A DNA stretch of 64,000 nt from Lysobacter panacisoli (GTDB taxonomy: Bacteria > Pseudomonadota > Gammaproteobacteria > Xanthomonadales > Xanthomonadaceae): assembly GCF_009765165.1 (NCBI RefSeq), contig NZ_VLNU01000001.1, forward strand, positions 124,001 through 188,000, given 5' to 3'. A program made the translations under genes and the position numbers. The notes under the pieces are model-generated. The model made no database searches, was not told where the DNA came from, and was given only the letters and a program-made list of their open reading frames with translations. Positions 45,154 to 54,290 of the stretch are shown here, in pieces. The number at the start of each line of letters is the position of its first letter. Position 1 is the stretch's first letter.

Positions 45154-45186
45154 AAAAAAAAAAGCCCCGGCGAACCGGGGCTTTTC
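45154..45186. terminator. Bidirectional rho-independent terminator
   Basis: A run of ten A residues, AGCCCCGG (45163-45170), a CGAA loop and CCGGGGCT (45175-45182) followed by TTTT form a textbook bidirectional terminator between the transpeptidase gene and rhlE. Confidence 0.9.
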
Positions 45187-45210
45187 TAACGTCAGCGATG
45201 GGGCGTGCGA

Positions 45211-46515
45211 TCAGGCGATGCCGCTGCGCGAACCGCGACCCTGGCCGCCGCCGCGATGCTGCTTCGGACCGGCGTGCGCATGGCGCGCGGCCGGCTTGCC
45301 GTGCGGACGGTGCGCAGGCTTGCGCGCGGCGCCCTGCTTCTGGCGCGGGTTCGGCAGCGGTGCGTTGAGCTGGATCGGGCGCGACGGCTCGAAGCCTTCC
45401 ACCACCACCACTTCGACATCGGACCTGAGCATGTTCTGCACCTGACGCAGCAGGCCGCCCTCTTCCGGCGCGACCAGCGACAGCGCTTCGCCGCTGGCGC
45501 CGTTGCGGCCGGTGCGCCCAATGCGGTGCACGTAGTCCTCGGCCACCATCGGCAGGTCGTAGTTGATGACCAGCGGCAGGTTCGGGATGTCGAGGCCGCG
45601 TGCAGCGACGTCGGTGGCGACCAGCACGCGGGCCTTGCCGGCCTTGAACGCATTGAGTGCCTTCTGGCGCTGCGCCTGGCTCTTGTTGCCGTGGATCGCG
45701 ACGGCGACGAGGCCCGCGTCTTCCAGCTGTTCCGCCAGGCGGTTGCAACCGTGCTTGGTGCGGCCGAACACGATGGCCTGATCGGTGTGACGCTTGGCCA
45801 GGATGTCGATCAGCAGATCGCGCTTGCGCGCCACGTCGATCGGATGCGCGCGGTGCGTGATCGTCTGCGCAATGGTGTTCTGCGCGGCGACCTGCACCTG
45901 CTTCGGCTCGCGCATGAACTCCACGGCCAGCGCCTTGAGCTGCGACTCGAACGTGGCCGAGAACATCATCGTCTGGCGATCGCGCGGGAGCTTGCCGAGG
46001 ATGCGCTTCATCGCCGGCAGGAAGCCCATGTCGAGCATGCGGTCGGCTTCGTCGAGGACGAGGATCTCGATCGCATCGAGCTTCACGGTGCCGCGATCGA
46101 GGTGGTCGATCAGGCGGCCCGGCGTGGCGACGAGCACGTCGACGCCGCGGCGGAACATCTCCACCTGCGGGCCCATGCCGGCGCCGCCGAAGATGGCGCT
46201 GATGTTCATGCGCACGTGCTTGGCGTACGTGCGCAGGTTGTCGGTGACCTGCACGGCGAGCTCACGCGTGGGCACCAGCACCAGTGCGCGCGGACGGCGG
46301 AAGCCGTTGCCGGGGGTCTGCTTCGACAGGCGCTGCAGTAGCGGCAGGCCGAAGGCGGCGGTCTTGCCGGTGCCGGTCTGGGCGCCGCCCAGCAAATCGT
46401 GGCCGGCCATCGCCAGCGGAATGGCCTGGGCCTGGATCGGGGTGGGCGTGGCGAAATTCTGCTCGGCGAGCGCGCGCAGCAGTGCGGGCGACAGCCCGAG
46501 GGTTTCGAACGTCAT
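45211..46515 (-). CDS. rhlE: DEAD-box RNA helicase RhlE
   Basis: This 434-residue helicase unwinds RNA in ribosome assembly or mRNA turnover. Motifs in order are the Q motif (TPIQAQAIPLAM), Walker A AQTGTGKT, PTRELA, GG, TPGR, DEAD (VLDEADRML), SAT, ARGLDIP and HRIGRTGR. The start MTFETLGLSPALLRALAEQ is typical of RhlE. A basic Gly/Pro/His-rich tail (about residues 380-434) should bind RNA. AAGGAG precedes the ATG, and the leader is unusually long. Confidence 0.92.
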   Translation of the reverse strand: MTFETLGLSPALLRALAEQNFATPTPIQAQAIPLAMAGHDLLGGAQTGTGKTAAFGLPLLQRLSKQTPGNGFRRPRALVLVPTRELAVQVTDNLRTYAKHVRMNISAIFGGAGMGPQVEMFRRGVDVLVATPGRLIDHLDRGTVKLDAIEILVLDEADRMLDMGFLPAMKRILGKLPRDRQTMMFSATFESQLKALAVEFMREPKQVQVAAQNTIAQTITHRAHPIDVARKRDLLIDILAKRHTDQAIVFGRTKHGCNRLAEQLEDAGLVAVAIHGNKSQAQRQKALNAFKAGKARVLVATDVAARGLDIPNLPLVINYDLPMVAEDYVHRIGRTGRNGASGEALSLVAPEEGGLLRQVQNMLRSDVEVVVVEGFEPSRPIQLNAPLPNPRQKQGAARKPAHRPHGKPAARHAHAGPKQHRGGGQGRGSRSGIA

Positions 46516-46848
46516 GGAGTGAAGCTCCTTTGGCTCGCGGCGACGCGGCACGCCATACGGCGTGCGCGGACAAATACCGCGTGAAGGCTCGCGCGTTCCC
46601 TGGAACCGCGGTGCGAGCGATCGAAATGACGGCTGCCGGATGCTCCGGGCCGTGTCTGCGCGACGAAAGACGTGCGGGATAGAAGCCGTTTGCTCGAACC
46701 GCAATGCGGTCCACGGCGGGCATACCTGGGAAACGTACCCTTGCGGGGAGGCAGCCGTGCGCTGAACGGGGCGCACTCTACGCGAAAGCGACGGGCGCCG
46801 CCAGCCATGTAGGCTGCCCGTCAGGACAAGGTTCATCGGGGGTGGGTG
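46516..46848. other. Divergent intergenic region between rhlE and the Kef-type antiporter
   Basis: No gene is supported in this 333-base gap. It contains a 13-base palindrome ACCGCA-A-TGCGGT (46698-46710), a possible minus-strand promoter at 46676-46704, and ribosome sites AAGGAG for rhlE and a G-rich one for the antiporter. If the promoter is real, rhlE has a leader of about 155 bases. Confidence 0.5.
46676..46704 (-). promoter_or_regulatory. Weak candidate promoter for rhlE
   Basis: On the minus strand TTGCGG (46704-46699), a 17-base spacer and TATCCC (46681-46676) could form a weak sigma70 promoter. It overlaps the palindrome at 46698-46710. Confidence 0.25.
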
Positions 46849-48678
46849 ATGGCGGAAGCAGGTTCGGGCGATCTGGTCAGGGTGGTGGCGCTGCTCGGCG
46901 CCGCCGTGGTCGCGGTGCCCCTGTTCAGGCGGCTGGGACTGGGCTCCGTGCTGGGCTACCTGGCCGCGGGCCTGGTGATCGGCCCGTTCGGGCTGGGCTG
47001 GTTCTCCGACCCGCAGGCGATTCTGCACGTGGCCGAACTGGGCGTGGTGATGTTCCTGTTCGTGATCGGCCTGGAGATGCGCCCCTCGCACCTGTGGAGC
47101 CTGCGCCGGCAGATCTTCGGGCTGGGCACGCTGCAGATCGCGGTGTGCGCGGTCGTGCTGACCCTCGTCGGGCTCGCGTTCGGCTACAGCCCGACCGTTT
47201 CGTTCATCGGCGCATCGGGGTTCGTGCTGACCTCCACCGCGATCGTGATGCAACTGCTCGCCGAACGCGGCGACGTCGCCCTGCCGCACGGCCAGAAGAT
47301 CGTCTCGGTGCTGCTGTTCGAGGACCTGCTGATCGTGCCGTTGCTGGTGGTGGTTGCGCTGCTCGCGCCGACACCCGCGGTCGCCGAGACCTCGCGCTGG
47401 ACGTCGATAGCCATTGGCGCGGGCGCGATCGTCGCGCTGGTCGCCGTCGGCGTGTGGCTGCTCAATCCGCTGTTCCGCCTGCTCGCCGCGGTGAAGGCGC
47501 GCGAGGTGATGACCGCGGCCGCGCTGCTGGTCGTGCTCGGCGCGGCGCTGCTGATGCAGCTGGGCGGACTGTCGATGGCGATGGGCGCGTTCCTCGCCGG
47601 CGTGCTGCTGTCGGAATCCACTTTCCGCCACCAGCTCGAAGCCGACGTCGAGCCGTTCCGCGGGCTGCTGCTCGGCCTGTTCTTCCTCGGCGTCGGCATG
47701 GCGCTGGACCTGTCGCTGGTCGCATCGAACTGGGCGTTCATCGTCGGCGTCGTGCTGGCGATGATGGTCGCGAAGGCCACCTGCATCTATCTGGTTGCGC
47801 GTTTGCTTCACTCCAGTCACGTCGAAGCGCTCGATCGCGCCACGCTGATGGCGCAGGGCGGCGAGTTCGCGTTCGTGCTGTATTCCACCGCGGCCGCGAG
47901 CGGCGTGATCGCCGCGCAGCACAACGCCAACCTCACCGCGATCGTGGTGCTGTCGATGGCACTGACACCGCTGGTGACGCTGGCGGTGCGTCCGTGGCTG
48001 CGCAAGCCCGACGAGAAGACCGACGACCTCGAAGTCGCCGAAGGTCTCAGCGGCAGCGTGCTGATGATCGGCTTCGGCCGCTTCGGCCAGGTGGTCAGCC
48101 AGTCGCTGCTCGCGCGCGGCGTGGACGTGACCATCATCGAAACCGACGTCGAGATGATCCGCAACGCCAGTTCGTTCGGTTTCAAGATCTACTACGGCGA
48201 CGGCACGCGCCTGGACGTGCTGCGCGCGGCGGGCGCGCCGGCCGCGCAGGTGATTGCCATCTGCATCGACGGCAACGAAGCGGTGAACCGGATCGTAGAG
48301 CTGGCGAAGAGCGAATTCCCGCAGGCGAAGCTGCTCGCGCGCTCCTACGACCGAGAACATTCGCTGGAGTTGATCCACGCCGGCGTCGACGTGCAGGTCC
48401 GCGAGACGTTCGAGTCGGCGATGAAGTTCGGCCAGGCCGCGCTGTGCCAGCTCGGTGTGGACAAGGCCGATGCGCGCGCGATCGTCGAGGAGATACGCCG
48501 CCGCGACGCCGAACGCGTCGAGCTGGAGATCGCCGAAGGACTCAATGCCGGCACGGCGATGCTGTACGGAAACCTGCGCGCAGGCCCGACGCCGACGCCG
48601 TTCACGCGTCCGCGCCAGGCGGCGACACCGCTCACCCCGGAAACCGCCGCGGCGGCACAGGGCGTGGCACGCGAGTGA
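46849..48678 (+). CDS. Kef-type monovalent cation:proton antiporter (CPA2) with TrkA-N domain
   Basis: This 609-residue inner-membrane protein has about twelve helices in its first 400 residues, with VLGYLAAGLVIGPFGLG and the central LLLFEDLLIVPLLVV region. A cytosolic Rossmann domain follows, with VLMIGFGRFGQVVSQSLL (NAD-binding GxGxxG type) and ETDVEMIRN, then a short extension. This is the YbaL/KefB/KefC architecture of potassium-efflux systems. ATG at 46849 is chosen over GTG at 46846 on spacing from the G-rich site. No ancillary KefF/KefG gene is adjacent. Confidence 0.88.
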   Translation: MAEAGSGDLVRVVALLGAAVVAVPLFRRLGLGSVLGYLAAGLVIGPFGLGWFSDPQAILHVAELGVVMFLFVIGLEMRPSHLWSLRRQIFGLGTLQIAVCAVVLTLVGLAFGYSPTVSFIGASGFVLTSTAIVMQLLAERGDVALPHGQKIVSVLLFEDLLIVPLLVVVALLAPTPAVAETSRWTSIAIGAGAIVALVAVGVWLLNPLFRLLAAVKAREVMTAAALLVVLGAALLMQLGGLSMAMGAFLAGVLLSESTFRHQLEADVEPFRGLLLGLFFLGVGMALDLSLVASNWAFIVGVVLAMMVAKATCIYLVARLLHSSHVEALDRATLMAQGGEFAFVLYSTAAASGVIAAQHNANLTAIVVLSMALTPLVTLAVRPWLRKPDEKTDDLEVAEGLSGSVLMIGFGRFGQVVSQSLLARGVDVTIIETDVEMIRNASSFGFKIYYGDGTRLDVLRAAGAPAAQVIAICIDGNEAVNRIVELAKSEFPQAKLLARSYDREHSLELIHAGVDVQVRETFESAMKFGQAALCQLGVDKADARAIVEEIRRRDAERVELEIAEGLNAGTAMLYGNLRAGPTPTPFTRPRQAATPLTPETAAAAQGVARE

Positions 48679-48705
48679 GGTGCGGCGGTTGCGCTTCGCG
48701 ACCGC

Positions 48706-50094
48706 TCACACCTCCAGCGTCATACCGGGCCGCGCCAGCGTGGCCTGCACCGCGAAGTGTTCGCCGATCTCGCCGGCCAACGCTTCGCGCGCCTTGTCTT
48801 CGCCGTGCACCAGCGCCAGCGGCGGATGCGCCACGCCATCGCCGCCGGCGATCGCGCCGTACCACGCCATCAGCCCGCGCTGGTCGGTGTGCGCGGACAA
48901 TCCGCCGACGGTGTGGCGTTGCGCGCTCACGCGCACGTCGAAGCCGTGGATGCGCACCCATTTCGCGCCGTCGACCAGTCGCCGCCCGAGCGTGCCTTCG
49001 GCCTGGTAACCGACGAACACCACATGCGTCTGGCGCCGGTCGAGCCGGTGACGGAAGTGGTGCAGGATGCGCCCCGCGTTCGCCATGCCGGAACCGGCGA
49101 TGACTATCGCGCCGCGTTCGATGCGGTTGATCGCCATCGATTCGTCGCGCGCCTGGGTGAAGTGCAGGTTCGGCAGGCGGAACGGATTGGGCTTGTCCTG
49201 CCAGACCCGGCGTGCGTCCTCGTCGAACAGTTCGGCATGGCGGTCGTAGACGCCGACCACCTTCGCCGCCATCGGGCTGTCGAGGAAGATGCGCCAGCGC
49301 GACAGACCCCATTCGTCCCAGTGGCGCGCGAACCAGTACAACAGCTCCTGGCTGCGCCCGACCGCGAACGCGGGAATCAGCACGTTGCCGCCCTCCTTCC
49401 ACGCCGCGTCGAGGATGTCGCCAAGTTCGCGGATCGTCTCGGCGCGATCGCGATGCAGGCGATCGCCGTAAGTGGATTCCATCAGCACCAGGTCGGCGCG
49501 GTCGATATTCGCCGGATCGCGCAGGATCGGCGTGCCTTTCGGACCGAGGTCACCGGAGAACACCAGCTTGCGGCCGTCCGCCCAGATCTCCACGCTCGCC
49601 GAGCCTAGGATGTGGCCGGCCTCGCGGAAGGCGATCTCGACGCCGGGCTGGATCGTCGTGCGCGTGTCGTACGGCAGCGGCTGCACGCGCGCCATCGCCG
49701 CGTGCACGTCGTCGCGCGTGTACAGCGGCTGGTGTTCGGGCTCGCCGGCGCGACGATGGCGGTTGAAGCGTTCGGCGTCACCTTCGGAGATCGACGCGGC
49801 GTCGAGCAGCATGATGGGCATCAGGTCTGCGGTCGCCTGCTGGGCGTAGATCGGCCCGGCGAAACCGCGTTTGACCAGCAGCGGCACGCGACCGATGTGG
49901 TCGATGTGCGCGTGGCTGATCACCAGCGCGTCGATCGCGGCCGGTTCGAACGGGAACGGCTCGCTGTTGCGACGCTCGGCCTCCGGGCTGCCCTGGATCA
50001 TCCCGCAGTCCAGCAGCAGCCGCCCGCCGGCGGCCTCGACTTCGTGCAGCGAACCGGTGACCTCGCCGGCCGCTCCGTGGAAATGCACCCGCAT
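48706..50094 (-). CDS. Beta-CASP metallo-beta-lactamase-fold RNase-like protein
   Basis: This 462-residue cytoplasmic protein begins MRVHFHGAAGEVTGSLHEV. The zinc motif is SHAHIDHIGR; a second-domain beta-CASP region and the diagnostic blocks GSGMANAGRILHH, GYQAEGTLGRRL and LSAHTDQ follow, then a C-terminal Zn-dependent exonuclease-type extension (LALVHGEDKAREALAGEI). This is the CPSF-like Ysh1/TTHA0252 type of RNA nuclease. It is divergent from the first M13 gene. Confidence 0.88.
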   Translation of the reverse strand: MRVHFHGAAGEVTGSLHEVEAAGGRLLLDCGMIQGSPEAERRNSEPFPFEPAAIDALVISHAHIDHIGRVPLLVKRGFAGPIYAQQATADLMPIMLLDAASISEGDAERFNRHRRAGEPEHQPLYTRDDVHAAMARVQPLPYDTRTTIQPGVEIAFREAGHILGSASVEIWADGRKLVFSGDLGPKGTPILRDPANIDRADLVLMESTYGDRLHRDRAETIRELGDILDAAWKEGGNVLIPAFAVGRSQELLYWFARHWDEWGLSRWRIFLDSPMAAKVVGVYDRHAELFDEDARRVWQDKPNPFRLPNLHFTQARDESMAINRIERGAIVIAGSGMANAGRILHHFRHRLDRRQTHVVFVGYQAEGTLGRRLVDGAKWVRIHGFDVRVSAQRHTVGGLSAHTDQRGLMAWYGAIAGGDGVAHPPLALVHGEDKAREALAGEIGEHFAVQATLARPGMTLEV

Positions 50095-50152
50095 GCCGCC
50101 CCTATGCCAAGAGTGGTGGTGCGACGAACGTAGCACGCCGGCCACCGCGCTC

Positions 50153-50196
50153 CGTGACCTTCGACACCCCCGTCCGCCCCACGGGATGTCTAAGGT
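50153..50196 (+). promoter_or_regulatory. CRP/Clp-like site and -10 element upstream of M13 peptidase 1
   Basis: CGTGA-CCTTCG-ACACC (50153-50168) matches the TGTGA-N6-TCACA consensus at 7 of 10 positions. TAAGGT (50191-50196) lies at the spacing of a class II CRP-dependent promoter, with the site centred about -42. The 16-mer GTGACCTTCGACACCC is identical upstream of the second M13 gene. Confidence 0.45.
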
Positions 50197-50243
50197 GGGC
50201 GGTCCGCCTGATCGCCACACCCGCACGCCCGGAGCCCGTTTCC

Positions 50244-52313
50244 ATGAGCAAGCCGCACGTCCTGCTTCTGTCCCTCGCCGTATCCGCCGGCATCGCCGCA
50301 CTCGCGGCCCACGCCGCACCGGGCGGATCGCCAACCCCGTCGCTGGACTCGAGCAAGCTGCCCGCGCCGAACCGCTTCCTCGCCGCCGACATCGACCGCT
50401 CGCTCGATGCCTGCCAGGACTTCGGCGCGTACATCAACCAGAAGTGGCGCACGGCCAATCCGATCCCGGGCGACCGCGTGACCTGGGGTTCGTTCGAGAT
50501 GCTCGACGAGCGCTCCAATGCGATCCAGCACCAGCTCGCCGAGCAGGCCGCGGCCAATCCGAACGCCACCGGTGTCGAGCGGATCGTCGGCGATTTCTTC
50601 GCCACCGGCATGGACGTGGAACTGGCCAACCGTCTCGGCCTGTCGCCGCTGAAGCCGCAGCTCGATGCCATCGCCGCGATCAAGGATCGCGATGGCCTTA
50701 CCGATTACCTGCGCCGCAGCGCGGCCGACGGCAACAACGTGCTGTTCGGTTTCTCCTCGGGTCCGGACTTCAAGGATTCGATGAGCAACATCGCCTTCGC
50801 GATGCAGGGCGGCCTCGGCCTGCCCGACCGCACCTACTACACCGACGCCGGCAAGGCGAAGGAACTGGCCGCCTACCAGGCCCACGCCGCGAAGGTGCTG
50901 GAACTGGGCGGCGTGCCCGCCGCCGACGCGGCGAAGCAGGCCGCCGACATCGTCGCCTTCGAAACGCGCCTGGCGAAGGTGTCGAAGTCGCGCGTGGAGC
51001 TCTCGCGCGATGCGGAACTGCGCTACAACCCGGTCACGCTGTCGCAGGCCAACATGCTGACGCCGAACTTCGACTGGACGAAGTTCTTCGCCTCGCAGGG
51101 CGTCGCCGCGCCGTCGAAGTTCTCTCTCGCCATCCCCGCCTTCCACCAGGAAGTAAGCGCGATGCTCGCGCAGGTGCCGCTGGCGCAGTGGAAGAGCTAC
51201 CTGACCTTCCGCAACATCGACCGCGCCTCGCCGTATTTGTCCGACGCGTTCGTGCAGGAGAACTACGCGTTCTACGGCAAGACCCTGCGCGGCCAGCAGG
51301 AGATCAAGCCGCGCTGGAAGCTCACCCTCGACACGCTCAACGGCCAGGCCGGCGAAGCGCTGGGCCAGATGTACGTCAAGGCCGCGTTCCCGGCCGAATC
51401 CAAGGCGCGCATGGAAACGCTGGTCGGCAACCTGCGTGTCGCGCTCAAGCATCGCCTCGAGAACCTGGCGTGGATGAGCCCGGAAACCAAGCAGAAGGCG
51501 CTGGAGAAGTGGGCCGCCTTCACGCCGAAGATCGGCTACCCCGACAAGTGGCGCGACTGGACGGGCCTGGAAACGACGCGCGCCAGCTACATCGGCAACG
51601 TGCAGGCCGCCAACGCGTTCAACTACCGCTGGAACATCGGCAAGATCGGCAAGCGCGTCGATCGCACCGAATGGGGCATGAGCCCGCAGACGGTGAACGC
51701 GTACTACCGCTCCAGCGCCAACGAGATCGTGTTCCCGGCCGCGATCCTGCAGCCGCCGTTCTTCGATCCCAAGGCCGACGACGCGCTCAACTACGGTGGC
51801 ATCGGCGCGGTGATCGGCCACGAAATGATCCACGGCTACGACGACCAGGGCAGCCGCTTCGGGCCGACCGGCAACTTCGAGAACTGGTGGACGGAAGCCG
51901 ACGCAGCCGGTTTCAAGAAGCTCACCGATCAGCTGGTCGCGCAGTTCAACGAGTACGAGGCCGCACCGGGCAAGCACGTCAACGGCAAGCTGACGCTGGG
52001 CGAAAACATCGCCGACCTCGGCGGCCTGGCCGTCGCGTACGACGCGCTGCAGACCGCCAGCGCGGGCAAGCGCGATCCGAAGACCGACGGCCTGACCCGC
52101 GACCAGCGCTTCTACGCGAACTGGGCAACCGTGTGGCGCCGCAACTTCACGCCACAGGAACTCGACGTGCGCCTGACCACCGACTCGCACGCGCCGGCGA
52201 ATTTCCGCGCGATCGGCGCGCCGTCCAACCTCGCCAGCTTCGCCGGCAGCTATTCGTGCAAGACCGGTCAGCCGATGGTGCGCGACGGCGACAAGCAGAT
52301 CGTCATCTGGTGA
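50244..52313 (+). CDS. Secreted M13 family (neprilysin-like) metallopeptidase 1
   Basis: This 689-residue zinc endopeptidase has a Sec signal peptide (cleavage near AHA-APG). Zinc ligands are HEMIH (His526, Glu527, His530) and Glu587 in GENIADLGG, with Asp591 hydrogen-bonding the site. NAYY, PAAILQPPFFD and the terminal ...VIW are all intact, as in active M13 enzymes. GGAG nine bases upstream supports ATG 50244. The substrate is probably peptides in the periplasm or medium. Confidence 0.92.
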   Translation: MSKPHVLLLSLAVSAGIAALAAHAAPGGSPTPSLDSSKLPAPNRFLAADIDRSLDACQDFGAYINQKWRTANPIPGDRVTWGSFEMLDERSNAIQHQLAEQAAANPNATGVERIVGDFFATGMDVELANRLGLSPLKPQLDAIAAIKDRDGLTDYLRRSAADGNNVLFGFSSGPDFKDSMSNIAFAMQGGLGLPDRTYYTDAGKAKELAAYQAHAAKVLELGGVPAADAAKQAADIVAFETRLAKVSKSRVELSRDAELRYNPVTLSQANMLTPNFDWTKFFASQGVAAPSKFSLAIPAFHQEVSAMLAQVPLAQWKSYLTFRNIDRASPYLSDAFVQENYAFYGKTLRGQQEIKPRWKLTLDTLNGQAGEALGQMYVKAAFPAESKARMETLVGNLRVALKHRLENLAWMSPETKQKALEKWAAFTPKIGYPDKWRDWTGLETTRASYIGNVQAANAFNYRWNIGKIGKRVDRTEWGMSPQTVNAYYRSSANEIVFPAAILQPPFFDPKADDALNYGGIGAVIGHEMIHGYDDQGSRFGPTGNFENWWTEADAAGFKKLTDQLVAQFNEYEAAPGKHVNGKLTLGENIADLGGLAVAYDALQTASAGKRDPKTDGLTRDQRFYANWATVWRRNFTPQELDVRLTTDSHAPANFRAIGAPSNLASFAGSYSCKTGQPMVRDGDKQIVIW

Positions 52314-52323
52314 TGGATGCGAA

Positions 52324-52361
52324 CCGCGCGCATGACGGCGGTTGCCGTTTCATGCGCGCGG
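52324..52361. terminator. Extended hairpin after M13 peptidase 1
   Basis: CCGCGCGCATGA (52324-52335) pairs perfectly with TCATGCGCGCGG (52350-52361), and the loop itself folds as CGGC-GGTT-GCCG. It lies between convergent genes and is very stable, but has no long T tract. Confidence 0.5.
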
Positions 52362-52374
52362 CTCACCGCATCGC

Positions 52375-52674
52375 TCACAGCGGCGGAGCCGTGCGCTCCT
52401 CGCGCACCACCACGGTGCCGTCGGGGCGCACGTCGCGGTAGACCACCGTCTCGCCCTGGCGCGGGAAATCGCGGTACGCGGCGAGCAGGTCGAGGTTCTG
52501 TTTCTCGATGACTTCCAGGTTGCGCACGATGCGGCGCAACAGGCCCTTGATGCCGAACACCGCGAACGGGACGAGTATCCACAGGATCGACAGGATCAGG
52601 CCGAACGCGAACAGGCACATCCACAGGAAGGTGTTGGCGCTGTAGGCCGCGTTGGCGACAGTGCTGGTGTCCAT
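52375..52674 (-). CDS. Small hypothetical membrane protein
   Basis: This 99-residue protein has one long hydrophobic segment near residues 16-45 (MCLFAFGLILSILWILVPFAVFG, shown in part) and a positively charged helix after it (LLRRIVRNLEVIEKQNLDLL). The C-terminus is polar (YRDVRPDGTVVVREERT). I do not recognise a family. It is the last of three minus-strand genes after a thioredoxin-like gene and the exported hydrolase. Confidence 0.55.
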   Translation of the reverse strand: MDTSTVANAAYSANTFLWMCLFAFGLILSILWILVPFAVFGIKGLLRRIVRNLEVIEKQNLDLLAAYRDFPRQGETVVYRDVRPDGTVVVREERTAPPL

Positions 52675-52798
52675 GCAGGCTCCATCACTAGGAGGAGTCC
52701 GCAGTCTTCGCAGGCACGCGTGAGTTCCGCGTGCAGCACGGCGTGATCGAGTCGTGAGTGCGCGTTCGCGTTCGACTGCGATTCAGAGCGAACGCGCG

Positions 52799-53128
52799 TC
52801 AGCCCGCGTCGAGCGCACGCAGCGCGTCGCGGATCTCGTGTTCGCCAGACGGACGCACGACGCGCGCGACTTCGGCGCCATCGCGCAACACGATCAACGT
52901 CGGCCACAGCTTCACGCGATACGAACGCCCGAGCGGACGACCGGGGCCGTCTTCGACCTTGAGGTGGCGGATGTCGTCGCGCGGCGCGAGCACGGCTTCG
53001 ATCGACGGCTGCGCGCCGGTGCAGTAGCCGCACCAGCCGGTACCGAACTCGAGCACCGCCGCGCCGCGCCAGGCATCGACGTCGGCGCGCGCGGGTTCGT
53101 CGGTGGTGTAGGTTCGGGTGAAGGTCAT
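52799..53128 (-). CDS. Thioredoxin-fold protein
   Basis: This 109-residue protein has a thioredoxin fold with the active site WCGYC (FGTGWCGYCTGAQP) and the cis-Pro strand KLWPTLIVLRDG. It lacks a signal peptide and so is probably cytoplasmic. It should act as a small disulfide reductase. The gene ends 124 bases before the small membrane protein gene and starts 55 bases after the exported hydrolase gene stop. Confidence 0.85.
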   Translation of the reverse strand: MTFTRTYTTDEPARADVDAWRGAAVLEFGTGWCGYCTGAQPSIEAVLAPRDDIRHLKVEDGPGRPLGRSYRVKLWPTLIVLRDGAEVARVVRPSGEHEIRDALRALDAG

Positions 53129-53183
53129 CGCACGATCGTCGCGGTCCGGGCCTGCGTGCAGTGCAAGCAGACCCGAGGGCGCG

Positions 53184-54290
53184 TCATTTCTTCGTGACGT
53201 CCGCGAGCGGGCGCACGTACTGCAGCAGGCTGACCAGCACCTTGCCCGGCTCTTCCCACTGGATCATGTGCGATGAGCGCTCGAACCACACGCCCTGCTT
53301 GTACGGCGCCTTCACCTGCGCCAGCCACGCAGCGGTCGGTTCCGACGGGGTGGTGTAGTCGTGGCGACCCATGAAGATCACCAGCGGGATCGGGAATTCG
53401 CGCACGCCCGACATGTCGGTCTCGAGGAACTCCGGCAGGATCCGGCCGAGCGTGAACATGTTGCCCTCGTCGATCGCGCAGCGATCCTTGTCCTCGTACT
53501 CCGGCGACAGCTTGGGCGCCTGGTAGAAGTAGTACGCCGACTCGTCGCGGAACGCGGTCATGCCGCCGTAGTGCTGCGCCCAGATGCGCGCGGTGACGAT
53601 CCGGTCGCGGGTGATCGGCTTGTCGCCCGGGTACGGCGCGATCGCTTCCAGCTCGCGCACGGCTTTTTCGTTCTTGTGAGCCTTCGCCTGCGCGAGTGCG
53701 TAATCGAAGCTGACGCGCTCGTTCTCGCGCACGTCGACGACCTGGCCGATGCCGACGTAGGCATGGAAGAGGTCCGGACGCTTCAGCGCGGCCTGCATGC
53801 CGATCAGCGTGCCCCAGCTGTGGCCCATCAAAATCACCTTGTCCTTGCCCAGGCGCTTGCGCACGTGCTCGGCCATCGCGATCACGTCGTCGACGTAGTT
53901 GGCGATGTGGATGGTGTTCTCGATGGACGCCGGATCGGTTTCTCCGAAGGTCTTGCCGGCAGCGCGCTGGTCGTACGTCACCATCGTGAAGTACTCCTCG
54001 AGCGGGCGCTGGAACTGCCACGTCGTCGGCATCAATGGCGAGGCCGGCCCGCCGTGCACGAACAGGATCGCCGGATTGGCCTTGTCCTGGCCGCGGATGC
54101 TGACCCACTGCTCGATGCCGCCGATGCGGGTCTTGTAGCTTTCCTGGATGCCGCCCGGGGCGACGATGCGGCCGAGGTCGGCGACGATCTTTCGCGCCGG
54201 CTCGTAGGCGCTGGTGTCGCGGCAGGTCTGGGCGGAGGCGGTGGTGCAGGCGCCGGCGATGAGCAGGCAGGCAAGCAGAATTTTTCTCAC
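53184..54290 (-). CDS. Exported alpha/beta-hydrolase, proline iminopeptidase-like
   Basis: This 368-residue protein starts at GTG (54290), seven bases after AGGA, and has a Sec signal peptide (LLACLLIAGACTTASAQ). The body shows LFVHGGPASP (oxyanion hole typical of the prolyl iminopeptidase/peptidase S33 family), GHSWGTLIG (nucleophile), GRHDYTTP (acid) and SSHMIQWEEP (base). It probably cleaves N-terminal residues from secreted peptides. An earlier in-frame ATG would add an implausible charged extension. Confidence 0.83.
   Translation of the reverse strand: MRKILLACLLIAGACTTASAQTCRDTSAYEPARKIVADLGRIVAPGGIQESYKTRIGGIEQWVSIRGQDKANPAILFVHGGPASPLMPTTWQFQRPLEEYFTMVTYDQRAAGKTFGETDPASIENTIHIANYVDDVIAMAEHVRKRLGKDKVILMGHSWGTLIGMQAALKRPDLFHAYVGIGQVVDVRENERVSFDYALAQAKAHKNEKAVRELEAIAPYPGDKPITRDRIVTARIWAQHYGGMTAFRDESAYYFYQAPKLSPEYEDKDRCAIDEGNMFTLGRILPEFLETDMSGVREFPIPLVIFMGRHDYTTPSEPTAAWLAQVKAPYKQGVWFERSSHMIQWEEPGKVLVSLLQYVRPLADVTKK

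Noticed and set aside
45211..48378. Extension of rhlE upstream through the antiporter gene
   Set aside because: RhlE homologues begin at MTFETLG with AAGGAG before it (46515); the extra frame is antisense to the antiporter.
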